A stretch of DNA of 64,000 bases from Maratus speciosus (taxonomy: Eukaryota > Arthropoda > Arachnida > Araneae > Salticidae): assembly GCA_963932465.1 (NCBI GenBank), contig OZ010799.1, positions 277,671,164 through 277,735,163 of the forward strand, given 5' to 3'. The notes below the pieces were generated by a model that searched no databases, had not been told where the DNA came from, and saw nothing but the letters and a program-made list of their open reading frames with translations. Both the position numbers and the translations under genes were made by a program. Of this stretch, positions 31,170 through 42,854 are shown piece by piece (positions within the stretch are counted from its first letter, which is position 1; each line of letters opens with the position of its first letter).

Positions 31170-33467
31170 CACTGTAAAAAAATCAGAGCCGTGACAGTCC
31201 ATAGAGTAAATGTTTCCAAAAATCTAGTGTAAATTATTAATTCTCTTGAGTTACTGAATAAATCAGAATCATTACTCTCTTTTCTGTGTAAAGTATTTGA
31301 AGTGAATACATTGTAAAAATAATCATAAACGTTACAGTCTATAGCGGAAATGTTTCCGAAAATGTAGTATAAACTATGAATTCTCTTGAGTAACTTATTA
31401 AATCGGAAATGTTACTATATAAAGTATTTGATGCGAATATTCGGATTTTTTGCACATGTCCAATATCTTCTACAAACGTCATGATCCCATGACTTTTATT
31501 GTTCTGTGGTTGAAAGTAATGAAGAGACATAACGGATATTTTGAAGAAAGTAAGCATTTATGTTTTATATTTTTTTATTTAAGAAAGTAATACGCTTTAA
31601 AAAAAAATTAATATTATTCAATTGAATTTTATTGAATAATAGTATTAGAGTTACTGTTTATAGTTTGTTGCAGATACCAAGTTAAATAACTCGTTCGAAA
31701 TATATACTCTTGTCCATGAATCTATTATAGATATAAGATACTAGATATTTGATTAACGAATAATAACAGGATTCGTACACATCAAGGGATTTTAGGTGTT
31801 TTTGTACCAGAAATTTTGTAAAGTGCTGCTTGGTATATCTGAAGATAGAATATTTTTTCATTAAATACGGCAAATATTACTTTACAGACGAAAAATCTCA
31901 TAAAAGGTCCTTGAAGCATATGAACCCTTAATACTAGTGTTAGTGAAGCACAGATAGCACTGTTTATATGTTTTTCTCATCTTTTCGTTTTGAACTTATG
32001 TTCCATTTCAGGATGAAATATATCGTTTATATGACTGAAGAAATGCATGATTTCACATATACTATACGTTTTATCCTATTTCTTTATGAATCATATATTT
32101 GTAACAAAGATCTTAATGAAAATTTGATTTATAGATCTACAAAAAATTCTTATTAAAAATTCGATCTCACGAGTTCCATCCTGCAGATACTTTGAAAATT
32201 TAAATTTCCCTACGAAAATAGGTGGATTTTTTTATACTTTTTAATATTGTTTTTTTTTTTTTTTTCATAATTACAGAATACTATTTCACAATATTTCATA
32301 TCTATTGAATAATTAATTTATTTTTGTGATTTTAATACTTATAAATAGATATATTTTTGAAAAAGCTTTGTCTATTTGTAAGTACATTTTTAATGTATTG
32401 TTTTACAATTATCATGATTTTAAATATATTCCTTTAAAAATATTTATTTTATTTGTATAACTTGAGAAGTGCTGAGATAACCTGAGAAAATTTATCTATG
32501 TACATTACATTAAAATAAAATAATTAATTGCAGATATGAATTATTTTTAAATAGTGTATCTTTTTATATGAAAAAAAAAAAAAAAAAAGAATTATTTAAA
32601 GGTATAAAAGAATCGATCTATTTATATGTAGTGAAATTAAACATTTTCATAAAGTATTTATTTACAGGATAGAGCTCACGAGTCTGCATTAAAAAAATAT
32701 TTATAGATAAGCAAATCAAATTTTCAACATTATCTTTTTACAAATATGTAATTTATAAACGATGATAAAACGCATTAGTAGAAGTGAAATTATCAATTCC
32801 TTCGGTCATATAAACGATGCATTTCATCATTTCAAAAATTGTGAATCAGAACATAAGTTCAAAACGAAAAGATGAAAAACAGTATAAACTATTTGTACTT
32901 TACTAATACAAAAACTACATTATTATTCATTAATCAAATATATAATATATCATATCTATTATAGATTCATGAACAAGAGTATACATTTCGAAAGAGTTAT
33001 TTAACTTTGTATATGCAACAAATGATTAACAGTAAATCTAAAATTATTATGCAATAAAATTCCATCAGATAACATTAATTCTTTTTAAAAAGCGTATTAC
33101 TTTCTTAAATAAAAAAATATATGACATATTCAGAAAAGTTTCCCAAATGCACAGAAACATTTACGAAGTATACACAAACATATACAAAATATACATAAAC
33201 ATATTCGAAATATATTCTAACATTACCGAAATATCCAAAAACATTTCAGAAACATGCAGAAATGTTTCTGAATATTCTACTGAAATACACGGATATGTTT
33301 CTGAATATCTGACCTATATATGCAGAAACCTTTTGTGAATATCTGACCGAAATATGTGGAAATGTTACGAAAATCTGAACGAAATATGCGGAAACGTAAC
33401 AGAACCATTGGGCCACATTGCTGCCCCACCAAGTACAGAAACGTTTCCGAAGAGTTTTTTTACAGTG
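31170..33467. mobile_element. CACTGTAAAAAAA-ended element with long inverted arms
   Basis: Terminal inverted repeat CACTGTAAAAAAA at both ends, flanked by TA. Left side: two ~135-bp direct units (31170-31305 and 31306-31440), then a long arm (about 31561-32060) whose inverted copy is at about 32790-33115. Right side: ~30-bp degenerate units with ATGTTTCTGAATATCTGAC (33130-33420). The same terminus borders the 256-bp MITE at 50563-50818. No transposase is seen. Confidence 0.7.
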
Positions 33468-33617
33468 TATTGGTACTTCCACATTATGTACACCAGGTAA
33501 GATACACTGCACCAACGATGGTGATGATTATACTAATTACAGTAGCACTTATTTATTTTTTTCCTAGATCGTGACTGCATTTTATATTATGTGTTTTTTA
33601 TTGTGGCGTGTGCTTAA
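33468..33617. other. Short spacer, nothing recognised
   Basis: No coding or repeat feature seen. Confidence 0.4.
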
Positions 33618-33823
33618 CACTATTTCTACTGGTGTCAAATGACACCTTTTAAAATTTTGATTTATGTTTATTTTACTTTTAATTTTTAAAGCTAATAAGT
33701 ATAAAAATGTTTTTAATGGATCAAAAATGTTTTTGTGAATGTTTTAGTGAGAAAATATATATATAAAATAACTATAAATCGATATTTTTTAAATGATGAC
33801 ATATGACATCAGTAGAAATAGTG
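33618..33823. mobile_element. 206-bp MITE with CACTATTTCTACTG ends
   Basis: Left CACTATTTCTACTGGTGTCA follows TTAA; the right end mirrors it (TGACATCAGTAGAAATAGTG) but is followed by TTTG. The TTAA on one side suggests a piggyBac-type MITE with a decayed right target site. Confidence 0.6.
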
Positions 33824-34202
33824 TTTGGGTAAGTCTGATTTCAACATAGTAAATGTTTTTCTTGCAATTATACATTATACATCGTTTCAGAAAATATTAA
33901 ATTTATATGAAATTTTTCTATGTGCGACTTACACTACATTACATTTTTACGTTGCAGAGTAAATTGATGAAACTTTTTAACATGTAAAAATCTTTTTTTA
34001 CGCCAATATCTTTCTTGACAAGCACATTATTTTTAGCATCTGAAAAAATTTCTTAAGTAATTGACTTTATTATGAATACAATTATAGAAGTGAGGCTTAC
34101 ATTACAAGAATAGAGTTCTTTTTTTATTTTTTGTGATTTTTTAAACTATTTTTTTTTTTAAATTATATCCTTGCTAGTGAAAAAGATTTGATTGGTCATA
34201 AT
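33824..34202. other. AT-rich spacer, no gene seen
   Basis: Nothing recognised. Confidence 0.5.
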
Positions 34203-35202
34203 CAGGGTTCACTGATATGATCAGGGTTCATCAATGGATATATATCGTGATATATATCGATATTTATTTTCAAAATATCGAGATTTTTTATATTTTCATA
34301 TTGATATTTATTTTCAAAATATCATTGTGCAAGATATTTTTGATATGTTCAGCCAAAACAAGTGTAAATGATATTTTAAACTGTTATTTGACTGTGTTGT
34401 TCTGTACTCTGTAGATAAAGAACTTTTGTCTCTGGTAGTAACTTTTTTAGCCAAAGAAGAAAACAAATATATTTTCCAAGTTCTTTGCTAGAATTTTTTA
34501 TTTTTAAATGTAGATTATGTGGGGCATAATTAATTCAGAGCAGAATATGATGAATGAAAGATAAACTGTCTAATTTAGATAATCAGTTATAAAAAGCTTC
34601 ATTAAAAAAGAATCTGTTCTGGTTTTGGTTTAGTTCAGTTTAAACTGTACAACATGTTAGGGGATGAAAAATAAGATAAGGTTTCTTTATGTTAAAATTT
34701 TTCAATTAAAAAAATATTTTGTATTTAAAATTTTATTTAATAAATTTCTGATTTCTTGATAGTTGATACTGAATCCTATAGGTTTTTTTTTTTTTTTTTT
34801 TTTTGGTAAGTGTATAAAGCAAACTGTTTCTGTATTCAATTAGTTGATCTTCCATTTTGTTCCAAGTGAGAAAAAAAGGAAGGGGGGGGGGGGTGCACTT
34901 TTAGTATATTGTTTGATTAAGTTTTTATGTCAAGTGCAATATGTTTTATTTTCTAATTTATATTAAGCTTGAAAATATTTATTACAGTAGACTACCTCAA
35001 ATCCACAATCCTAAAATCTGCAAATGCCTGAAATCCACACATCATCGCAGAAGTAAACAATGAAACTTAAGGTTCTGACATAGGGACAAAATTACAGAAT
35101 TTTTTAGTTTTATATCATTCCGTTTATATTTTAATATGTAATTAATTCTCTATAATAGGACTGAACTCATGGTTTTTTATGAAGGAAGACAATTTATTTC
35201 TG

Positions 35203-35234
<32 letters not shown>

Positions 35235-35817
35235 TAAAGTATAAAGTATAAAGATATTGCTGATATCTTTAGTAATCACAATCTTTTTAACAAATCTTTT
35301 TATGTATTAATCGAGATTTTTTTTGGTTATTAAGACTGGCTAAACCTGAAATAAAACTTCCTTACTTTATGATTTTTATGTGAATTAATAGGGTACCATT
35401 ATGAGGCAAGTTTCATTCAATAATTCAAGGAAAATGTATCTTATCTTTACTATGCAGATTTTAATTATAAATTATTAATTATTTACTTGACTTTTACTTT
35501 TAATAATTTAATCATTTTTAAAATTATCTTACTTCTTATCATTTTAATTTATTACTTTACTTATTTCAATATTTTACCATATTGCAAGAATTCTTTATAA
35601 CTTTGATTGCATTATTACATTCAAATTACTGTTTAAAAAGTGTAAACAAAGCAATGACCAAAAATCCATAAAATTCTAAAATATGCACTACCTCTGGTCC
35701 CAAGCTGTGCGCATTTGAGGGAATCTGCTGTACCAGCAGTAAGTTGACTTTTTAAATATTGGATATCTATCAAAACATCAGATATTTTTGAAAATATCAT
35801 AATATTTATGAACCCTG
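34203..35817. mobile_element. hAT-like element with CAGGGTTC ends
   Basis: Left CAGGGTTC (a second copy at 34222) and right GAACCCTG. The flanks GTCATAAT and GTCACACT agree at 6 of 8 positions, a possible decayed hAT duplication. Subterminal ATATCGATATTTATTTTCAA repeats occur at the left with mirrored AAAATATC motifs at the right. Contains a nested TA-target MITE (34985-35730). Confidence 0.6.
34985..35730. mobile_element. pogo-type MITE nested in the hAT-like element
   Basis: Left CAGTAGACTACCTCAAAT, right ATTTGAGGGAATCTGCTG, flanked by TA on each side (34983-34984, 35731-35732). Ends of this type are found in pogo/Tigger elements. A 32-A tract lies at 35201-35232. No transposase frame. Confidence 0.7.
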
Positions 35818-36821
35818 GTCACACTTATGCTCAAGTGTTCTAAATTGCAAAAAATAAAATGCTAAAGATTCTTTGAAGTTTTTTTTCTTTTTTGTATATA
35901 AAATTTACATTATGAACTTACACTACATATTTTATTATATGTATAATAAAATACTTGTCTTCTTATAAGAATCAAATTTTCTTCCAAATTTTAGACTAAA
36001 TCACATTAGAAAGCTATATAGATGAAGGAGTACCAAGTATCATTCAGAATCCTGATGTTGCCACAGCATGAATAATAAAGATTATAAAAATATTTATAAA
36101 ATGCTTTTTAGGATAAGAGGTCAGGATTGTCCGTTTTTTTTTTTTTTTTTTTTTTTTCATCCTGGAAAAAAACAGTGGAAAAACATTTCGTCCACTTTTA
36201 ATAAATTTAAAATTCTAAATTCCTTCCCATTCAAAAAACAACTTTTAATGTCAAAATATCACATACATAACAGTATGTGAAATATTTTGTGTGGAAATGA
36301 AAAACTAAGTTCAATTCATCTAGAAGCTTTTTATGCAAACACATTTATAATATATATCAATATTAAGTTATAATGTATTAAATAGCAATTTTAAAACATA
36401 TATATTTGCAGTAAAATTTAACTTGTTTATCTGTCATATGGCAGTTCCATTTCAATTAATAATCAGTTTCCAAAATTAAAAATAGAAATAACATTTTTTT
36501 ATTTTAAAATGTTCGACAGCCTCAAATTTTATTTTAAAAAAAGTGTCATATGATGAAATAAGTTGATGTTAATTAAGAAAATGTTACACTGAAATGAAAC
36601 CTGTGTTTGTAAGGACATTAATAATTTAGTATATGCATAAAAACATTCGGTATATATGCATTTTACTGTGGGGGGAACATGAATAAGAAGTAAAAAAATA
36701 TAATGATAAAATTTTCTTTTAGTTAAAATATTAAATGCAAAATAATAAAGAAATGAACAGAAATGCATAAAATGCATACTATGAAATTTTGTTATTCAAG
36801 ATACATAAAGGTTATAAAATA
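35818..36821. other. AT-rich stretch, no gene seen
   Basis: Holds a T tract near 36135-36157 and no recognisable gene. Confidence 0.5.
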
Positions 36822-38053
36822 TTAGTCGCCAAATGCTTCAGGATCAGGAGCAAGTTGTTTGTCTTTAGAATTTAACATTTTATAAACCATTATGAATTTT
36901 GTAGCAGTTGTAGCCAAGCCTGTTTCTAAGTTTGTTTTGAATCATGCTGAAATTGGAAAAAATATGTTCAAAGCTTGTTGATGAGGCTATTCAATGAAAA
37001 AGATGACATACAAAATTTGCAATATTTTCTAAGTCTCTATCTCTTCAGTGATTCCCACCATTCTGCTGGTGATAGATTATTTATGATTACACCAGAAAAA
37101 TATGTATCAGGAAATGGAGATGCCTTAACGGAAAATTTAACAATCAATGGCAAAATTTTTTTATCAATATCATTTACCCATTTCCTTGCTATTTCTGTTT
37201 GGTCATTACAGTAATATCTCGACTTACATCAGCAATTCGTTCCAAGACTAGCGACGTAAGTCAAGGTACATTTAGATAAACAAAAATGGATAAATGATAA
37301 AAATTCTCCAAAATCTATTGAACATATTCCATTGTATTTTGGGATTATGTTAAATGCATTTAACTTTAGAAAAAAATACATTTCCAATACAAAAATGTGG
37401 AATAAATCAATAAGTTGTTAACTTACAATATGTGTCGTGTAGTTGCAAAACCAGCCAACTCCTCAAAATTGGAAAATGTGTTTTTTCTGTTGTTTAACTT
37501 CTAAGTAAACATTTCTACCATCTGGAAACAATGAATCATCCCAAAGCTGGTCAAATATACTGTTTTAATGACTATAAAACTAAAGAATTTTGGTTTCAAT
37601 CTTATTTTGGCTGAGTGTAGTAAAAAAATCAGCTTTCCCCCAAAATTTTATTTTTTGCAGATAGCCAGTTTTGCAACTAGACAGCATAATTTATTGTTCT
37701 TCTAGCTTCCCCGTTTGCGTTTTTGTGGATGTGAAAAGATCTTGCAATGAAGTTTGAACCGATTTTTTTTTTCTCTTAGAAGCACTTTGTAACAACAGAG
37801 TGAATGAGGTTCAAAGCTTTTTCTAGTGACTTTTTTATTTGCTTGTCACTATCACGTGTCTGCTGCATGAAATTTTCCCTTCATAGAACCAAAAGTCTTC
37901 AAAAAAGTTCAAAGTGCGTCGTAAATAAGGGAAAAAAATTTTTCATGTCAGACGACGTAAATGCGGGGTGACGTTAAGTCAAGGTACTTTTGTACTAAGT
38001 CCCTCACCCATGTATTTTGGATGCAGCAAGTATGATAAAATGTGAGTTGGCAT
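36822..38053 (-). pseudogene. hAT transposase relic (C-terminal region), split by a MITE
   Basis: Minus-strand reading from 38053 gives HILSYLLHPKYMGEGLS, then (past the nested MITE at 37209-37992) DQTEIARKWVNDIDKK, FSGVIINNLSPAEWWESLK and, in another frame, FEHIFSNFSMIQNKLRNRLG and finally LAPDPEAFGD before TAA at 36822-36824. The W-W pair and the SN/RNRLG block are hallmarks of the hAT dimerisation domain. Three different frames are needed, with internal stops, so it is dead. The DDE catalytic part lies upstream and is not recognised. Its terminal repeats are not identified. Confidence 0.8.
37209..37992. mobile_element. TA-target MITE inside the hAT relic
   Basis: Left CAGTAATATCTCGACTTAC, right mirrored GTTAAGTCAAGGTACTTTTG, with TA on both sides (37207-37208, 37993-37994). 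Taking the element and one TA out makes the hAT reading frame continuous at that point. A similar terminus occurs near 19510. Confidence 0.75.
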
Positions 38054-38106
38054 GTACTAACATGTAATTAACATTATCTTTGTGGATATATTAGATTATG
38101 ATTAAT

Positions 38107-38911
38107 CAGGGTTCATACTCTATTTGAATAACAAAATTCCCTGACTTTCCAGGTTTTCCAGGCCATATTTCCTACAATTCCCTGACCAAAATTCACGACA
38201 TATTTAGAAATACGAATTACAATTCAAGATCTTAATGATTAAACTTACATCTGAAAATTAAAATAATGTAAAAAAGTTAAACTAAAAATCTATATCATTT
38301 GACATTTACAATATATATATAAAAAACAAGCAAAACTAAAATACAGCTCAGATGGATTCAAAGTAACTTTTTATTTACATAACTGAATTTACACATATTA
38401 AACATTTAACTTTTTTAGACTTCTACTACCATGTCATTTATTTGTGTTGTTTCAGAAGCAGTTTGTTGTGTAAGTTTCAATTTTTTGTCTTTTAACATTT
38501 TAACTTCAGCTACAGCTTTCTTTTATCTTTTATTTTATTTTTTTTTTATGTCTTGCTTCATAATTTTCATTTTTTTTTTCCTTATATAATTATTCATGAT
38601 ATCTCATCCTAGCCACCTTAACAAGGCTCAACATTTCTTTTGCTTAAGTAGCGACTATTTGGTGACACATTTGTATAGCTAAAACATCTTTATGTTAAAA
38701 ATGTGAATATAGCAAAAATTCTCTTTTCAAGGGAAAAATCAGAACTTTTTTGCAGACCCGGGAGAATGTTGACGCATGATAGTAAAAAAAAATCCCTGAC
38801 TTTTCCAGGTTTCAGAATTTTTTTTACATTTTCCCTGGCGTTTCCATGACTTTTTGAGCACTTGTCATTTTCCCTGACAATTCCCTGTTTTCCAGTCGCA
38901 TAGGAACCCTG
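38107..38911. mobile_element. CAGGGTTC-ended element with TTCCCTGACTTTTCCAGG repeats
   Basis: Left CAGGGTTCATACTC and right GAACCCTG, with dispersed TTCCCTGACTTTCCAGG and TTTTCCCTGAC motifs in both subterminal zones. hAT-type ends; no convincing 8-bp duplication seen. No coding capacity. Confidence 0.6.
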
Positions 38912-39322
38912 TTAATATACAGTCATTCTATTTTAATTAAATGATTAATTGAAAAAAATATATTTTATTATTAATAAATAATGTAGGGATATATTACATC
39001 ATAGCAATAATTTTACATGTCAAACATATGGAAAATCAGCAAATTTTCATTTAATCTATTTCATCCAATTTCTTCCAGCGCCCAGACCTTTATAAAAAAG
39101 TGGACAAAATAACAACCCTGTAAGAGGGACATGGATTTACCCATGACAGTTATTTTATTTGAAATTAACTATAACTTTATGAGCTGTTATTAAAATATAA
39201 GCATATACGGATCAAATTTTAACTATTGCGTGTGAAAAAAAGTTTGAAAAAAACAATAAAAGGTGTATAAAAATAAATTTTTAAAATTGTTACTACATTA
39301 ATATGCTAAATTTTGTTCTACA
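38912..39322. other. AT-rich spacer, no gene seen
   Basis: Ends with GTTCTACA (39315-39322), the left target duplication of the next element. Confidence 0.5.
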
Positions 39323-40604
39323 TAGGGTGTAAAAAAAAAAAAACATGATTTTTTTTTTTTAAATCAAAAAAATCGGATTTATTTAAATCGGATTTTTATG
39401 ATTTTTTTCCCAGCGTTCAAAAACCGAATAGCAACCAAGAGTTTTATGTTTCTAAAACAATTAAACCACTAATTGCTAAATATAATCTATGTTTTTACAC
39501 TTTAATTAACAAAATTATAATTATTAGTTTGTAATTACAGAAATTATAAATCTCCAAATTAGTAGTTTCATTAGTTAGTATCATACAATAATGCTATATA
39601 CATTAATATTGTAATAATTATGTAAAACTTTATTAAATACTAGTGATATTTAACATTCATTACAATTATTACTAACTGTATTTAATATTAATATTAAATA
39701 GTTAAAACAACTTCAAATTAATAATTATTAAACAATTAACTCTGTAATTAGGAACATATTATACATTTTAAGCTTTAATTATTAAAATGATAATTAGTAA
39801 TGTAGTATTTAGAATTTAGTAATGTAGCATTTTAGAAAGAAAAAGGAGGCAAGATGCTAATTCCAAAAAAGGGCACTATTTCACGAGAGTAATGATATAA
39901 GAAAAGAAAAAAAGAAGAAGAATGTTTAGTACGATAAATAAATTGTCCTTAATTTTTAATAATTTTATGAATCACAAATATAAAAATACAATTAAATAAC
40001 ATCATGTTATAATAATATCCTGTTTTTTCTAAAGAAATAAAGTTTTATTATTTTTGCAAGATCTTGGGCACATGAGTTGAGAAATACTGTTGAATGGAGA
40101 AGTTTTTTACAAGAAATCTCTGCTACTCAGGTAAATTTCACTATTTTTTAAAAAGGAAGGGTGCATTTTGCCAATTTCAAAAGGGCCAGATTGCGGCATC
40201 CTTAAAAAAAAAAAAAATGGCCTAGGAGAAACAGTAAGAAATTACAGAATTAATAAAAACTGCAAATAAGTAATTTCATTAGTTAGTAGCACAAATAACA
40301 AAACTAACAAACATCATTTGCAGCCTGTTTTGCATTTGCACTTAGAAAAATTATTGTTAATCACCAAAATCTAAACTTGCACACATGTATGTGTATGCTA
40401 ACCAAAAAAATTATGAAAATGAGTTAAAGCCATTTATACACACATACATAATAAATGTAAGGAGAGCCAGTTATATCTGAAATCCTCAAAATATTTATAT
40501 AACAGCATTATTACCTCTCAGTGGGGATAATTAGTTTTAAATGGTTAATTTTTTTTTTCTTTATAAGAAAAGTTTTGCTGCCTTTTCAATCCCTAATTAG
40601 TTTT

Positions 40605-40990
40605 TAGGGTTCCGTACTTAAAAAGTAAAAACGGAACCATTATAAGATCACTCCTGTGTCTGTCCGTCTGTCTATCTGTCTGTCACAGCCCTTTTACTTG
40701 TAAACTATGCAACGTGGAAAGTTCAAATTCGGGGAAGTAATAAAGATTATTGACCCACATATTTATAGATTAAAAAATATTCATAAATATATTTAGGAAA
40801 AATGTAGAGGGGCTAATTAAGTTACTTGAAAAGAAAAATCTTTTCTTTGTGTATCGTGTGAAAGCTTTCGTAGCGCTGAAATAAAAAATATATTTAATTT
40901 AATTTTAGGTTTTATATTTTCAAAGTTATGGTGGAAAATGTAGTGCAAAAATATGTTCCCCCCCCCCTCCCCATCTAATTCCAAATCTAG
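40605..40990. repeat. GGGTTCCGTA-type dispersed repeat
   Basis: TAGGGTTCCGTACTT and its mirror AACGGAACC lie next to a GTCTGTCCGTCTGTCTATCT run. I have seen this combination in several invertebrate repeats, but the class is unknown to me. It lies in the left part of the hAT-type element. Confidence 0.4.
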
Positions 40991-41068
40991 TGAAACTAAA
41001 ATTATGAAAAAAATAGAGGTAGTAGACATTAATTTAAACCTTGCAGGAAAATTATAGCGATTACCCTA

Positions 41069-41502
41069 TGTTCAGTGCTGAACTGATAGTGAATCAAATC
41101 AAATATAAGATTTTAGTTATTCTGTTGTTTGACAGATGGCAGCACTATGCATTCTGTGCTGTTGTGAAATCTTAATTATGACATCATCAGTGATTTGATG
41201 TTTGGTTTCCTGAGAGTGTGGTATGGAGAATGTTGCTCCTGCTGCATTATTGTCTTTCTTTATTCTATTTAATTATCTGCACCCAGTTAGACAGGGGATA
41301 TATTTTTATAATGTAATTTAAGGCTTTCATGTGATGAAAGCATACTAATTAGAGTGTTAATTTTAACTAGAGAAATTTGATTCTGAAACCAGAACTGTAT
41401 GTTTCATTGTGTGTTAAGTTTTCGTGAATGTCAAGATTTGTTTTTGTGTTGTGAAATAAAAATAAGAAAATTTCAAGGATTTCTTTCTTCAAATTCTCTA
41501 CA
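41069..41502 (+). repeat. 5' LTR of the BEL/Pao element
   Basis: Starts TGTTCAGTGCTGAACTG, itself a small palindrome. The first 348 bp match the 3' LTR at 346 positions. The right border is inferred from TCTCTACA at 41495-41502; AATAAA near 41455 fits an R region. The bases TGGAGGCACTTAGG shortly after could be the primer-binding site, but I do not identify the tRNA. Confidence 0.75.
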
Positions 41503-41587
41503 TAAAGAAAATTGGAGGCACTTAGGCGTGATATGTGAGCACTTACTTTGTTTTGAAATTGTTCTTTGATGCTAAAGCTTAATTTTT

Positions 41588-42284
41588 AGGTGCGTTCGTA
41601 ATTATATAAATACGTAGCACCTATAGTCGTCGTTCAGTCCGTCCGTCCGCATATAATAGAGCAAAAACTAGCCAACCGAATGATACGAAATTTTAAATAT
41701 ATGATTGTTGTAAAATTTTGTCGAGCCATTTCAAATTTTATGAAAATCGGATGTATAGTTAAATTACAGGGACAGTCAAAAGTTTTTCTTTACATTACGG
41801 CCAATGGGAAAAATTATTGCACGTGCATTTTAATGATGTTAAAGCTTTCCGAATGGTCTCAAATTTTAAACATATAATTATTGTGACATTTTGCCAAGCC
41901 ATTTCAAATTTTATGAAAATCGAATGTATAGTTTAATTACAGGGACAGTCAAAAGTTTTTCTTTACATTAAAGCCAATGGGAAAAATTATTGCAAGTGCA
42001 TTTTAATGATGTTACAGCTTTCCGAATGGGCTGAAATTTTAAATATATAATTGCTGCAAAATTTTGTCGAGCCATTTCAAATTTCATGAAAATCGGATGT
42101 ATAGCTTAATTACAGGGACAGTCAAAAGTTTTCCGTTACATTAAGGGGAATGGGAAAAAATTATTGCAAGTGCATTTTAATGATGTTACAGACTATGCAC
42201 TTATGAATTGCAAATAAATACACATTCAGTACAATATGGGGTGCAAAAAATAATTATAAAACTAGTTATAGTACGAACGCACCT
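41588..42284. mobile_element. Inverted-repeat element in the BEL leader
   Basis: Ends AGGTGCGTTCGTA and TACGAACGCACCT (13-bp perfect inverted repeat). The interior holds three ~175-bp direct units, each with TCGAGCCATTTCAAATTT, ACAGGGACAGTCAAAAGTTT and TGCATTTTAATGATGTTA. A CGTTCAGTCCGTCCGTCCG run lies near the left end. No target duplication is visible. Confidence 0.7.
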
Positions 42285-42854
42285 CATTTGCCACGTTTGA
42301 CGAGCAATTTCCAACTTGTTTCTACTGAAGTTGCATTTAGCAAGATATTATTTTAGAATATGAGAACAATTTAGTATCTTCTTTATTGAATTGATAAAAT
42401 AAGAAAAAATAGTATTCTACAATATTATGTTTTGATAGTTCTTGAAAAAGAAAATTGTTCTCAAGATTATTATGATTTATTTACTTGTTGTTCTCAAGAA
42501 CATTATGATTTATTTGCTTGAAATATTTGAATATTTAATTATTATGGTGAATTATTATTTTACATTGAAGAATTTTGAAAATTTTTAATTTTATGCACAT
42601 CTGAGAACAGAAAATTCTATTGTTTGTATAAAAGAATAATTATGAACATTTTATAGTAGTTCTGTTTTTGACTTTGATTTGTTCTGTTTTTGAATTTAAT
42701 TCAGTTACTTCTGTTTTTTAACTTAATTTGATTAGTTTTGTTTTGAAGCAATTCTGATTACTTTTGATTTTGAAGTAATTTTGATTAGTTTTGTTTTCAA
42801 GTTATCTGATTAATTTATTTTGGAAATTATTCTGCTTATAAGTTATTGTGTAAA

